From Rhodoferax sp. (GTDB lineage Bacteria; Pseudomonadota; Gammaproteobacteria; Burkholderiales; Burkholderiaceae_C): DNA of 38,704 nucleotides. Location: positions 1-38,704 of the forward strand of contig JAUSNJ010000183.1 in the NCBI GenBank assembly GCA_030645355.1. Direction: 5' to 3'. The position numbers and the translations under genes are program-made. Shown here in pieces: positions 1-7,611 of this stretch. The notes beneath the pieces were generated by a model. That model saw nothing but the letters and a program-made list of their open reading frames with translations. It made no database searches and was not told the DNA's origin. How positions within the stretch are numbered: the first letter of the stretch is position 1; each line of letters opens with the position of its first letter.

Positions 1-281
1 GCCGCGGTAACGTCTTCCGTATCGCCAAAGAAGCGGTAATGAAGGCTGGGCAATATGCCTACCGTGACCGTCGTACCAAGAAACGTGTCTTCCGTCAGTT
101 GTGGATTGCCCGTATCAATGCTGCTGCACGTCAGTGCGGCATGACATACAGCCAATTCGCCAACGGTCTGAAGAAAGCCAATATCGAGATCGACCGTAAG
201 GTTCTGTCCGATATCGCCATTCACGACATGGCGGCTTTTGCCGGTATCGTGGAGCAAGTCAAGGCCAAGCTGGCTGCTTGA
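1..281 (+). CDS. rplT: 50S ribosomal protein L20, C-terminal part (5' end outside window)
   Basis: The reading frame is open from base 3 and gives 92 residues that match the C-terminal three quarters of ribosomal protein L20. L20 binds 23S rRNA early in large-subunit assembly. Typical motifs are visible: [28 protein letters not shown] and [14 protein letters not shown]. The protein ends in the usual short tail AKLAA. The N-terminal basic extension lies outside the window. Its position directly upstream of pheS-pheT-ihfA is the standard order infC-rpmI-rplT-pheST-ihfA of proteobacteria. Confidence 0.97.
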   Translation, partial: RGNVFRIAKEAVMKAGQYAYRDRRTKKRVFRQLWIARINAAARQCGMTYSQFANGLKKANIEIDRKVLSDIAIHDMAAFAGIVEQVKAKLAA

Positions 282-293
282 TTTTCGCCCTGT

Positions 294-339
294 GATGCTA
301 TCGTTTTGGTAGCTATCAGTGCAAATAGAACAAGGGCTA
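294..339 (-). repeat. 46-bp intergenic repeat, copy 1 (inverted)
   Basis: Read on the minus strand this begins tagcccttgt and ends ccaaaacgat-agcatc. It has the same 46-base length and layout as the copies at 7566, 10155 and 16901. It lies in the rplT-pheS gap and overlaps the stem-loop listed separately. Confidence 0.6.
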
Positions 340-367
340 GAGCTTGAAAGAGCGCTAGCCCTTTTTC
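332..367 (+). terminator. Stem-loop with T-run between rplT and pheS
   Basis: The arms aagggctag (332-340) and ctagccctt (355-363) are perfect 9-bp complements. A further inner GCT/AGC pairing is possible, and the T-run covers 362-366. It looks like an intrinsic terminator or attenuator ending the ribosomal-protein transcript, with partial read-through into pheS. It is built from the end of the repeat copy at 294-339. Confidence 0.6.
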
Positions 368-383
368 ATTGACCCCAAAATAT

Positions 384-1457
384 ATGAACGATCTGAACGC
401 CATCGTCGAGTCTGCTCAAGCGGCCTTTGCCCAGGCCATTACGCCCGCTGATCTGGAGAACGCCAAGGCGCTGTTCCTGGGCAAGTCCGGGCGCATCACC
501 GAATTGATGAAGGGCATGGCTGCCTTGACCGTGGATGAAAAGAAGTCGCGCGGCGCCGCCATCAACCTCGCCAAGCAGGCCATTGAAGCGGCGTTGACCG
601 ACCGCCGTCAGGCGTTGGCGGATGCCGAAATGCAGGCGCAGCTGCGCGCAGAAGCGTTGGATGTAACCTTGCCAGGTCGCCAGAGCGGGCAGGGTGGTTT
701 GCACCCGGTGTCGCTGACGATGGAGCGCATCGAGGCCATTTTCGGCTCCATGGGTTTTGACGTGGCCCAAGGCCCCGAGATCGAATCCGACTGGTTCAAC
801 TTCACCGCATTGAACACGCCTGAGGACCACCCAGCGCGTTCCATGCACGATACCTTCTATGTGGAAGGTGGCTCCGAGACCGCCCCCAACCTGCTGCGCA
901 CCCACACCAGCCCCATGCAGATCCGCTATGCGGTGCAGCATGTCAAAAAATATAGCAGTAAAGCCAATAACGGCGAGGGCCACGGCCTGTTTTCTGGTGA
1001 CATGCCCGAGATCCGCGTGATCGCGCCAGGGCGCACCTACCGGGTCGACAGCGACGCTACACACTCACCCATGTTCCACCAGTGCGAAGGCCTGTGGGTG
1101 GGTGAGAACGTCAGCTTCAAGGACTTGAAGTTTGTCTTCACCGATTTCTGCCGCACCTTCTTCGAGAGCGACGATCTGGTGCTGCGTTTTCGCCCCAGCT
1201 TCTTCCCATTCACCGAACCCAGCGCCGAGATCGACATCCAATTCCAGAGCGGCCCCTTGGCCGGGCGCTGGCTGGAAGTGGCCGGCTCCGGCCAGGTGCA
1301 TCCGAATGTGATCCGCAACATGGGCCTGGACCCTGAAAAATACATTGGCTTCGCCTTTGGCATGGGCCCGGACCGCCTGACCATGTTGCGCTACGGTGTC
1401 AACGATTTGCGTCTCTTCTTTGATGGCGACATCCGTTTCCTGTCGCAATTTCAATAA
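384..1457 (+). CDS. pheS: Phenylalanyl-tRNA synthetase alpha subunit
   Basis: This cytoplasmic class II synthetase subunit of 357 residues carries the active site that charges tRNA-Phe, as an alpha2-beta2 tetramer with PheT. Class II motif 2 is seen as [18 protein letters not shown], preceded by [12 protein letters not shown]. Motif 3 is [18 protein letters not shown] near the C-terminus. The N-terminal part is the expected coiled-coil arm that touches tRNA. I chose ATG 384 ([10 protein letters not shown]) over an in-frame TTG at 369 because it matches the usual PheS start and TTG 369 falls in the terminator hairpin region. A short segment near residues 188-199 ([12 protein letters not shown]) is unlike the PheS sequences I recall. 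pheT follows after 33 bases. Confidence 0.97.
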   Translation: MNDLNAIVESAQAAFAQAITPADLENAKALFLGKSGRITELMKGMAALTVDEKKSRGAAINLAKQAIEAALTDRRQALADAEMQAQLRAEALDVTLPGRQSGQGGLHPVSLTMERIEAIFGSMGFDVAQGPEIESDWFNFTALNTPEDHPARSMHDTFYVEGGSETAPNLLRTHTSPMQIRYAVQHVKKYSSKANNGEGHGLFSGDMPEIRVIAPGRTYRVDSDATHSPMFHQCEGLWVGENVSFKDLKFVFTDFCRTFFESDDLVLRFRPSFFPFTEPSAEIDIQFQSGPLAGRWLEVAGSGQVHPNVIRNMGLDPEKYIGFAFGMGPDRLTMLRYGVNDLRLFFDGDIRFLSQFQ

Positions 1458-1490
1458 GAGCAGATCGCCGTCCCCAACTGATTGAGTACC

Positions 1491-3926
1491 ATGCAATTTC
1501 CTGAATCCTGGTTGCGTTCGTTTTGCAACCCTTCACTCTCGACGCAGCAATTGGCTGACACCTTGACCATGGCTGGCCTGGAGGTGGAAGACCTCAAGCC
1601 CGTGGCACCGCCATTCACAAAAATTGTTGTGGGGGAAATCAAGGAAGCCGTGCAACATCCCAATGCCGACCGCCTGCGCGTGTGCAAGGTGGACGTGGGC
1701 CAGCCGGAGCTGCTGGACATCGTGTGCGGCGCGCCCAATGCCCGCGTGGGCATCCGCATTCCCTGTGCCTTGGTGGGCGCTGAACTGCCACCGGGAGAAG
1801 ATGGCAAGCCCTTTGTCATCAAGGTGGGCAAGCTGCGTGGCGTTGAGAGCCAGGGCATGTTGTGTTCGGCAAAGGAATTGCAGATCGCCGACGACCACGG
1901 TGGCCTGCTGGAGTTGGCCGCGGATGCCCCCTTGGGCCAGAGCATCCGCGAACACCTGAACCTGGACGACACGCTGTTTACCCTCAAGCTCACGCCTAAC
2001 CTGGCGCATGCCTTAAGCGTCTACGGCGTGGCACGAGAAGTGTCTGCCTTGACTGGCGCACCACTGGTGTCGCCGGCTTTTCCAGCAGTTCCAGTAGGGA
2101 ACAGCGACAAGCTTGCGGTCACGGTCAGCGCACCTGACTTATGTGGCCGCTTCTCCGGTCGGGTGATCCGCAACGTCAACACCAAGGCGGCAACGCCACA
2201 GTGGATGGTGGACCGCCTGGCACGTTGCGGCCAACGCAGTGTCACGGCGCTGGTCGACATCTCCAACTACGTGATGTTTGAGTTGGGTCGCCCGTCCCAC
2301 ATTTTTGACCTGGACAAAATCCACGGTGGCCTGGATGTGCGCTGGGGCAAGCCCGGCGAACAGCTCAAGTTGTTAAACGGCAATACCGTCGTGGTTGATG
2401 AAAAAGTCGGCGTGATAGCCGATGGTGTTCAGGTGGAATCGCTCGCCGGCATCATGGGCGGCGACGCTACCTCGGTGACCGATGAAACCCAGCACGTGTA
2501 TGTGGAAGCCGCCTTCTGGTGGCCCAAATCCATTGCCGGGCGGTCCCGCCGGTTCAATTTTTCGACCGATGCTGGGCACCGGTTTGAGCGCGGTGTGGAC
2601 CCCCATTTAACGGTGGAACACATAGAGCGTCTGACGCAGCTAATTTTGGACATCTGCGGCACCGAAACCACCACTTGCGGTGCGGTCGATGACCAGCAGC
2701 CCAATGTGCCGGTACCCGCACCGGTTAGTTTGAGAGTGGCGCGTGCCAGCAAGGTCATCGGCATGCCGTTGACCCAGGCCCAATGCCTCGACGCGCTGCA
2801 GCGCCTGGGACTCGACGTGACGCAGTCCGACGGCGTGCTGACACTGGTTCCACCCTCCTACCGGTTTGACCTGCAAATCGAAGAAGACCTGATCGAAGAA
2901 GTGGCCCGCATGGTGGGCTATGACCACCTTCCACATACACCGCCACTGGCACCGATCACCGCAATAATTCGCCCCGAAGCCCAGCGCAGCCCATTCGCGG
3001 TGCGCCGGTCACTGGCGGCATTGGGTTACCAGGAAACCATCAATTTCAGCTTCGTGGAAGAGAGCTGGGAGCACGGGCTGGCGGGCAACCCCAACCCCAT
3101 CAAGCTGCTAAATCCGATTGCCAGCCAGATGAGCGTCATGCGTTCGTCGTTGCTGGGGTCTTTGCTGCAGGTGTTGAAATTCAATCAGGCCCGCAAACAG
3201 GCACGTGTGCGCGTCTTTGAGCTGGGTCGCGTGTTCCTACGGGATGCAAGCGTGAAGAGCACGGACACTACTGTCGAAGGCTTCCACCAGCCTATGCGGG
3301 TGGCCGGTCTGGCCAGTGGCAGCGCGGATGTGCTGCAGTGGGGTCGCAAGGAAAAGGGCGTGGACTTCTTTGACGTCAAGGGAGATGTGCAAGCGCTGTT
3401 GGCACCTCTGCAAGCCGAGTTTGCGCCCGGTAACCACCCGGCAATGCACCCCGGCCGTTGTGCCCAGGTCATGCTGCAGGGCAAAGCCATTGGCTTTGTC
3501 GGCGAACTCCATCCCCAGTGGCGCCAGATGTTCGACTTGGCGCAGGCTCCCATCCTTTTCGAACTGGATCTGGATGCCGTATTGCAGCGCCGGGTTGCCG
3601 AGTTCAAGACTGTATCGAAGCTGCAGCCGGTCCAGCGGGATATTGCCGTCGTGGTGGCGGACGATGTCACCCACGCAGCCTTGATGTCGGCTATCTGGGC
3701 TGCTCCTACGCAGGGCCTGCTGCGGGATGCCCAACTGTTTGACGTCTACCGGCCCAAATCGGCCAAAGACGCGGCGTCCGACGACAGCAGCAATGACCGG
3801 AGTCTGGCGGTTCGACTCACGCTCAATAGCGACGAAGCCACACTGTCGGAAGAGCAGATTGAATCGTCCGTCAAAGCCGTGGTAGACCAGCTAACATCGA
3901 CCTTGGGTGCGCGTCAGCGCGTCTGA
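1491..3926 (+). CDS. pheT: Phenylalanyl-tRNA synthetase beta subunit
   Basis: The beta subunit of PheRS has 811 residues, a normal bacterial length. It recognises tRNA-Phe and edits mischarged Tyr-tRNA. Visible parts in order are an N-terminal EMAP/OB tRNA-binding domain (about residues 40-150, with PNADRLRVCKVD and GVESQGMLCSAKEL), and the B3/B4 editing region (about 205-390, with VDISNYVMFELGRPSHIFD and FSTDAGHRFERGVDP). Then come the B5 DNA-binding-like domain (about 400-475) and the C-terminal ferredoxin-fold anticodon-binding domain (about 715-811, from VSKLQPVQRDIAVVV). The start is taken at ATG 1491 (MQFPESWLRSFCNP), the family start. An in-frame TTG at 1482 is less likely. The gene is cotranscribed with pheS. 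Confidence 0.97.
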   Translation: MQFPESWLRSFCNPSLSTQQLADTLTMAGLEVEDLKPVAPPFTKIVVGEIKEAVQHPNADRLRVCKVDVGQPELLDIVCGAPNARVGIRIPCALVGAELPPGEDGKPFVIKVGKLRGVESQGMLCSAKELQIADDHGGLLELAADAPLGQSIREHLNLDDTLFTLKLTPNLAHALSVYGVAREVSALTGAPLVSPAFPAVPVGNSDKLAVTVSAPDLCGRFSGRVIRNVNTKAATPQWMVDRLARCGQRSVTALVDISNYVMFELGRPSHIFDLDKIHGGLDVRWGKPGEQLKLLNGNTVVVDEKVGVIADGVQVESLAGIMGGDATSVTDETQHVYVEAAFWWPKSIAGRSRRFNFSTDAGHRFERGVDPHLTVEHIERLTQLILDICGTETTTCGAVDDQQPNVPVPAPVSLRVARASKVIGMPLTQAQCLDALQRLGLDVTQSDGVLTLVPPSYRFDLQIEEDLIEEVARMVGYDHLPHTPPLAPITAIIRPEAQRSPFAVRRSLAALGYQETINFSFVEESWEHGLAGNPNPIKLLNPIASQMSVMRSSLLGSLLQVLKFNQARKQARVRVFELGRVFLRDASVKSTDTTVEGFHQPMRVAGLASGSADVLQWGRKEKGVDFFDVKGDVQALLAPLQAEFAPGNHPAMHPGRCAQVMLQGKAIGFVGELHPQWRQMFDLAQAPILFELDLDAVLQRRVAEFKTVSKLQPVQRDIAVVVADDVTHAALMSAIWAAPTQGLLRDAQLFDVYRPKSAKDAASDDSSNDRSLAVRLTLNSDEATLSEEQIESSVKAVVDQLTSTLGARQRV

Positions 3927-3960
3927 TGGAATGATCCCCAACAAAAAGAATTGAGGAGCC

Positions 3961-4278
3961 ATGGACTTTTCTGTTGAAAGCCTGGAAACCCCGGCGTTGA
4001 CCAAGGCGCAACTGGCGGATCTGCTGTTTGAGCAGATTGGCCTGAACAAGCGCGAGTCCAAGGACATGATCGATGCTTTCTTCGATCTCATCGCTGCGAG
4101 CCTGGTGGATGGAAACGACGTCAAGATATCGGGCTTTGGAAATTTCCAGATTCGCACCAAAGCCCCCCGGCCGGGCCGCAACCCGCGGACCGGGGAAGCC
4201 ATCCCCATTCAGGCGCGCAGGGTCGTCACTTTCCACGCCAGCCACAAGCTGAAAGAGCAAATTCAGGACGAATCCTGA
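3961..4278 (+). CDS. ihfA: Integration host factor alpha subunit
   Basis: IhfA is one half of the IHF heterodimer, which bends DNA sharply and acts in recombination, replication and transcription. The 105-residue protein has the DNABII fold. LTKAQLADLLFEQIGL begins the helical base, and VKISGFGNFQIRTKAPRPG leads into the beta arm. The arm contains GRNPRTGE with the proline that intercalates into DNA. The C-terminus FHASHKLKEQI is typical. An alpha rather than beta assignment follows from the sequence and from the position after pheT, which is conserved across proteobacteria. A GAGGAG ribosome-binding site sits just before ATG 3961. Confidence 0.96.
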   Translation: MDFSVESLETPALTKAQLADLLFEQIGLNKRESKDMIDAFFDLIAASLVDGNDVKISGFGNFQIRTKAPRPGRNPRTGEAIPIQARRVVTFHASHKLKEQIQDES

Positions 4279-4283
4279 AACGC

Positions 4284-4316
4284 ACCCGGTATTTTTGCAA
4301 CAAATCACCGGGTTTG
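4284..4316 (+). terminator. Weak stem-loop after ihfA
   Basis: The arms acccggt (4284-4290) and accgggt (4307-4313) are perfect 7-bp complements with a 16-base loop. Only three T residues follow, so termination would be weak. It may instead be a stem within a continuous ihfA-merR transcript. Confidence 0.3.
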
Positions 4317-4399
4317 TGCGGCGGGGCTGCAATCAGTCTTTGCGCTCAGGGAAAAGTTAGAGTAACCTCTACGATTTCCGACGTACAGCATTGATTTCA

Positions 4400-4846
4400 A
4401 TGGAGAAAACTCTCCCCCCCATACCTGCAAAGCGCTATTTCACTATCGGTGAGGTAGGGGATTTGTGCGGCGTAAAACCCCACGTGCTACGGTATTGGGA
4501 GCAAGAGTTCACGCAACTGCGGCCTATGAAGCGCCGTGGCAATCGGCGCTACTACCAGCACCACGAGGTGCTGATGATTCGCCGGATCCGGGATTTGCTG
4601 TATGACCAGGGCTTTACCATCAGCGGCGCGCGCAACAAGATGCAGGAACTCCTGCAAAGCGAGCGCGACAAGAAGCGCAATGGCGAGGTGATGCTCGAAG
4701 GCGTCGAAGTTCTGGAAGTGGACGATGCAGATATGGACGACTTCGAAGACAGCCAGACGCTGGAGTCGTCCGAAGACAGTTCGCTCCACCTATTGCACGT
4801 GCGACGGGAATTGTTTGAAATTCGTGAGTTGCTGGCTGCAGGATGA
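4400..4846 (+). CDS. MerR-family transcriptional regulator
   Basis: This 148-residue DNA-binding protein has an N-terminal MerR winged-helix domain, about residues 12-82: YFTIGEVGDLCGVKPHVLRY, then WEQEFTQLRPMKRRGNRRYY, then a helix ending RRIRDLLYDQGFTISGAR. The rest is acidic (EVLEVDDADMDDFEDS) with a C-terminal helix. No cysteine cluster or known ligand domain is visible, so the signal it senses cannot be told. A MerR-type gene directly after ihfA and before a tRNA-Pro gene is common in Burkholderiales. ATG 4400 is chosen over TTG 4391 because MEKTLPPIPAKRYF matches the usual short leader. Confidence 0.9.
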   Translation: MEKTLPPIPAKRYFTIGEVGDLCGVKPHVLRYWEQEFTQLRPMKRRGNRRYYQHHEVLMIRRIRDLLYDQGFTISGARNKMQELLQSERDKKRNGEVMLEGVEVLEVDDADMDDFEDSQTLESSEDSSLHLLHVRRELFEIRELLAAG

Positions 4847-4867
4847 AAGAGTGGGCTCCGGCCGGGT

Positions 4868-4873
4868 TATAAT
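4868..4873 (+). promoter_or_regulatory. -10 box of the tRNA-Pro promoter
   Basis: A perfect TATAAT lies 13 bases before the first base of the mature tRNA. The matching -35 region, around 4844-4850 (tgaaaga), is poor and overlaps the end of the MerR gene. A stable-RNA promoter at this point fits the position. Confidence 0.6.
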
Positions 4874-4885
4874 TTAAGGCTAGAT

Positions 4886-4962
4886 CGGTGTGTGGCGCAG
4901 CCTGGTAGCGCACTTGCATGGGGTGCAAGGGGTCGAAGGTTCGAATCCTTTCACACCGACCA
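4886..4962 (+). tRNA. tRNA-Pro (anticodon GGG)
   Basis: The sequence folds as a 77-base tRNA. The acceptor arms are cggtgtg (4886-4892) and cacaccg (4952-4958), with discriminator A and an encoded CCA at 4960-4962. The D-arm contains agcctggtagcgc. The anticodon stem is cttgc/gcaag around the 7-base loop atggggt, giving anticodon GGG, which reads CCC and CCU proline codons. The T-arm contains ggttcgaatcc. It marks the left edge of the accessory region that follows. tRNA 3' ends are frequent integration sites. Confidence 0.97.
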
Positions 4963-4969
4963 ATGAATC

Positions 4970-5006
4970 AAGGACTTAGCTTCGAAAGGGGCTAAGTCCT
5001 TTCTTC
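4970..5006 (+). terminator. Terminator of the tRNA-Pro gene
   Basis: The perfect 11-bp inverted repeat aaggacttagc (4970-4980) and gctaagtcctt (4991-5001/5002) encloses a 10-base loop. It is followed by a pyrimidine-rich ttcttctt tract. It starts 8 bases after the tRNA 3' end, as expected for an intrinsic terminator. Confidence 0.75.
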
Positions 5007-5028
5007 TTGGTGTCTTCAAAACCATCCA

Positions 5029-5050
5029 TTGTCCCAACCGTTGTCCCAAC
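5029..5050 (+). repeat. Tandem ttgtcccaac direct repeat
   Basis: The 10-mer ttgtcccaac occurs at 5029-5038 and again at 5041-5050, a 12-bp period. An inverted partial copy, ttgggac, lies at 5151-5157. Short direct repeats just beyond a tRNA 3' end could be recombinase arm sites of a lost integrative element. This is inference; no integrase gene remains. The rest of the gap from 5051 to 5228 shows no gene I can support. Confidence 0.4.
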
Positions 5051-5228
5051 TGCGGGAAAAGCTGGAGATGATCTCTGCAGGGGGTGAACGCTTGCTGCCC
5101 AGAATATATTGACGACCGATTCAGCGATCGCGAAGGCTGTACCGGCGACATTGGGACTCAGTGGTAGGGTAATACGCTGTAATAACAGCGGTGATCACGT
5201 TATTGCAGCTGGGGGTGCCGGGACCGTC

Positions 5229-6104
5229 CTATGCAATGCCCATGAAATTAGGGTCGATTTCTTGCGGCCGCGCATTCAGCGCGTCATCAATGGCCAGTAG
5301 AGCCTCCAGCGATCCCATCGGTATGCCCACGTCCAACTTGCTTGGCACATCAAACTCTCGCGGGTTGATCCGAATGATCCTGGCACCGTATTTCCTGCTG
5401 GTCTCTTCACTGAAGTGCCGCACAGACGGAATAGCGGTACCGGCCCCTATTTCGATAACGACCACGTTCCAGAGGTTGTGTATGACTTTCTCAAGCCGTT
5501 TGACCTCTCGCTGCCGTTGCTCATGCTCACGTTCGTGCTGCCAGTTCCAATCTCCGAACATTAGGATGTTGGGTCGCGCAATTAGGCCGCAGATCGGGCA
5601 GATAGGCGGTGAGTTCACCAATTTGCACTGTTCGGTATCGACCTCTGGTTGGAAGGCATCGGCGCTCCACACGTCACCGACACAATCCTCACAGCACTGA
5701 AGATGGTGGATAGAACCATGGCATTCGTGGATCTGTTCAGGATCGAACCCAGCCTTCTGGAACTGGCCATCCACATTGCTTGTGAAGATCCAAGACGCCT
5801 TCTTACCTTTGGCCCAATTCTTAAGGATCCCGAAGCCGGAATGGGGGACAGTCTTGCGATAAAGGTCGAGCCGATGCCCGTAGAAGCCCCAGGCCAGCTC
5901 TGGGTGCTGATGGAAGGCTCTGGGATTGGCAATGTCCGTGAAGTTGATCTGCGCCTTGGCTAAGGCTGGATAGGCGTTCCAGAAACCTGCGTTCCCGCGA
6001 AAGTCAGGCAGACCAGAATCCACCCCCATGCCGGCACCGGCGGCGATGATGATCGCGTCGGCTTGGGCTATCAAGTCTGCTGCTCGATGAAAGAAATCAG
6101 TCAT
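5229..6104 (-). CDS. SIR2-family NAD-dependent enzyme (deacetylase/deacylase type)
   Basis: This 291-residue protein has the sirtuin Rossmann core. AAGAGMGVDSGLPDFRG (residues 21-37) is the NAD-binding loop, TSNVDGQFQKAGF (108-120) replaces the usual TQNxDxLH, and CHGS places the catalytic His at 129. Two CxxC pairs, C138/C141 and C169/C172, can hold the structural zinc. Further on are RPNILMFGD (177-185) and IEIGAGTAI. The family removes acyl groups from lysine using NAD. Related SIR2 domains in phage-defence proteins instead consume NAD, but those usually lack the zinc ribbon, so deacylase activity is more likely. ATG 6104 is preferred to an in-frame ATG at 6302. The longer form would run through the divergent membrane gene, and its extra residues resemble nothing I know. 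Its neighbour is the divergent membrane protein at 6227. Confidence 0.88.
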   Translation of the reverse strand: MTDFFHRAADLIAQADAIIIAAGAGMGVDSGLPDFRGNAGFWNAYPALAKAQINFTDIANPRAFHQHPELAWGFYGHRLDLYRKTVPHSGFGILKNWAKGKKASWIFTSNVDGQFQKAGFDPEQIHECHGSIHHLQCCEDCVGDVWSADAFQPEVDTEQCKLVNSPPICPICGLIARPNILMFGDWNWQHEREHEQRQREVKRLEKVIHNLWNVVVIEIGAGTAIPSVRHFSEETSRKYGARIIRINPREFDVPSKLDVGIPMGSLEALLAIDDALNARPQEIDPNFMGIA

Positions 6105-6226
6105 TCGTTTCTGTGCAGTTGAAGGACGAACATTGACACTTGGCACGAAGTCTATGCCAACGGAGAATCCATACACATCGGTCCCGGCGGTAAACTCGCT
6201 TGGAGAAAACTTCCAGGGAGGTGAGT

Positions 6227-6643
6227 TTGGATGTCGAATTGCTTCTAGCCAGGGAATGGCAAACACTTCAGAACTGCCATGAGGACTATGAACGAAGTGC
6301 ATTGCTGATCAAGCTCGTCAGCCTTGCCCTGTGGTTGGGCGGATTAGCCTTTGGTGTTGCGGAGGTCTGGATAGCGCTACTGGTGGCATTGTGCTGGCTG
6401 CAGGAGGGTATCTATAAGACCTTCCAGGCACGGATCGGTGTCAGGCTGCTGCGTATCGAGCGCTTCATCAAGGACGATCCCCGTCAAGCACACGCAATGC
6501 AACTGCACTCTGAGTGGTTAAGTACACGCAAGACTGGATCGGCGCTGATCGTGGAGTATGTGGCCAGCGCATTCAAGCCAACGGTGATGTTCCCGTACGT
6601 GGTGATTCTTGGGGTATGGGGTCTATCGACACTTCTTGCCTAG
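6227..6643 (+). CDS. Small membrane protein with three predicted transmembrane helices
   Basis: I do not recognise a named family. The 138-residue product has a short polar N-terminus (REWQTLQNCHEDYERSA). Two hydrophobic helices follow (LIKLVSLALWLGGLAFGV and VWIALLVALCWL), then a charged amphipathic stretch (QARIGVRLLRIERFIKDD). A third hydrophobic helix ends the protein (MFPYVVILGVWGLSTLLA). The two-helix-plus-charged-helix layout recalls SLATT-type effector proteins, but this is only a shape resemblance. The start is uncertain. TTG 6227 sits 5 bases after an AGGGAGG ribosome-binding site (6215-6221). GTG 6221 overlaps that site and TTG 6200 lies before it. It is transcribed away from the SIR2 gene, sharing a region of about 120 bp. 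Confidence 0.65.
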   Translation: MDVELLLAREWQTLQNCHEDYERSALLIKLVSLALWLGGLAFGVAEVWIALLVALCWLQEGIYKTFQARIGVRLLRIERFIKDDPRQAHAMQLHSEWLSTRKTGSALIVEYVASAFKPTVMFPYVVILGVWGLSTLLA

Positions 6644-6826
6644 ATTCACAGAATCTGCGGCAGCTGATATTGCCTGTTCACCCAAATCCATTGCCTTGCC
6701 CCAGTGCAAAGACGGTCCCCATCGGTCAGTCTGCTCAGCCGCGTATTTCCGGAAATCTGCGTTTGACCTCGGGAAATAGGTCGTTCCACCGGCAACGATC
6801 AACTGTTTAAGGACCTGCCGCAGGTT
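6623..6826 (-). pseudogene. Possible C-terminal relic of a Bug-type solute-binding protein
   Basis: The minus frame gives 67 residues between stops, without a credible start. Its middle part, SNADFRKYAAEQTDRWGP, resembles the tail of tripartite tricarboxylate transporter receptor (Bug) proteins, where an [ST]xxxF...E..RW pattern is common. The last 25 residues match nothing I know. It overlaps the 3' end of the membrane protein gene and is presumably non-functional. The call rests on memory of the family pattern only. Confidence 0.25.
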
Positions 6827-7035
6827 TCAAACCACGTTACAACGAATGCAATGCGTGCTGCCAGGCCACCAGCCAACAGCATATCTGCCAAGGTGCTGAC
6901 GATGCTGACCCGCTGGCGCCGCCCGACCATGTATCCGACCATCGCCGTGACAGCGGCGCAGACCAGCACAATCACCAACGAGGTTGCCAGCGCAAACGGC
7001 CCGATGCTGATCGCCAATGGGCTAACTGAAGTCAA
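6799..7035 (-). pseudogene. N-terminal relic of a TlpA/prolipoprotein-diacylglyceryl-transferase-like membrane protein
   Basis: About 78 residues can be read from a TTG near 7035 or 7017. The segment AISIGPFALATSLVIVLVC is followed by GRRQRVSIVSTLADMLLAGG and LAARIAFVVTWFE. This order resembles the N-terminal membrane domain of Burkholderiales proteins that join an Lgt-like region to a C-terminal thioredoxin (TlpA) domain. Here the frame stops after FETCGRSLNS, and no thioredoxin domain or CxxC follows. The start has no convincing ribosome-binding site. I call it a truncated remnant; the identification is from memory of the family pattern. Confidence 0.4.
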
Positions 7036-7389
7036 TCTGCAATCTCGAAAGTGGGGCGACAAAGTCGCCCGTCCACTGCTCGCCAGGAGACTCTGGCCAG
7101 GCATCGTCTTCCAGCGGTGCGCTCGCTGGCGGCGTGGCCTGCATGCCAAACACCACTTCCGGCTCCAGACGGGGTTGGCAGGATACCTTGTGGACGGCGA
7201 GGGCATCACGGTGCGCCTGCTCCATACCGAAGGCGGCTTCCTGGCTTGGTGCATGCGGCCATGGTCGACCATTGTCGTATTGGCCATGAATTTCTTGTTG
7301 ATTCACAGGGGTGCCTTCGCTGCGATGGTGCAGTTTGGGCAGTCTACACGCCATAGACGAGACCCTGGTGCGGGGGATAGCTACATTCC

Positions 7390-7518
7390 AATGGTGACGG
7401 CAAGCTCGACGCCAGCGACCCGGCCTTTGCCGCTATCAAAATTTGGGTCGATACCAACCCTGAGTGCCATGTCCACCGCATCGCACGGTACGGTCACAAG
7501 TCGGACCTGCACGTATAA
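7390..7518 (+). pseudogene. Relic of an RTX / calcium-binding repeat toxin
   Basis: The reading NGDGKLDASDPAFAAIKIWVDTN is split here as NGDGKLDASDP (7390-7422) and AFAAIKIWVDTN (7423-7458). It matches the DxNxDGxxDxxDP...xxxWxDxN unit found in large RTX adhesins and toxins, a calcium-binding EF-like loop. The frame is preceded by a stop at 7378, and the similarity is lost after DTN. A stop follows at 7516. Only about 23 residues remain of what is normally a protein of over a thousand. It goes with the TolC and acyltransferase relics at 9655-10141, which belong to the same kind of locus. Confidence 0.6.
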
Positions 7519-7565
7519 GCGGCTTACAAATGGTTTGACCAAGACATTGATGACAAAACTGCCGG

Positions 7566-7611
7566 TAGCCCTCGTAAAATATGATTATGTAGCTATGCAA
7601 TTCATAGCGCA
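7566..7611 (+). repeat. 46-bp intergenic repeat, copy 2
   Basis: This copy begins tagccctcgt and reaches agcgca after 46 bases. Its length, conserved first 10 bases and inner gcta spacing match the copies at 10155 and 16901. It contains its own short inverted repeat gctatg/catagc. Confidence 0.65.

Noticed and set aside
6133..6161. TTGACA in the region between the SIR2 gene and the membrane gene
   Set aside because: The hexamer is perfect but no acceptable -10 box lies 16-18 bases downstream on the same strand.
7384..7524. Minus-strand reading with sequence VPCDAVDMALRVGID over the RTX relic
   Set aside because: It is the complement of the RTX-type repeat, whose match on the plus strand is much better; no family match on the minus strand.
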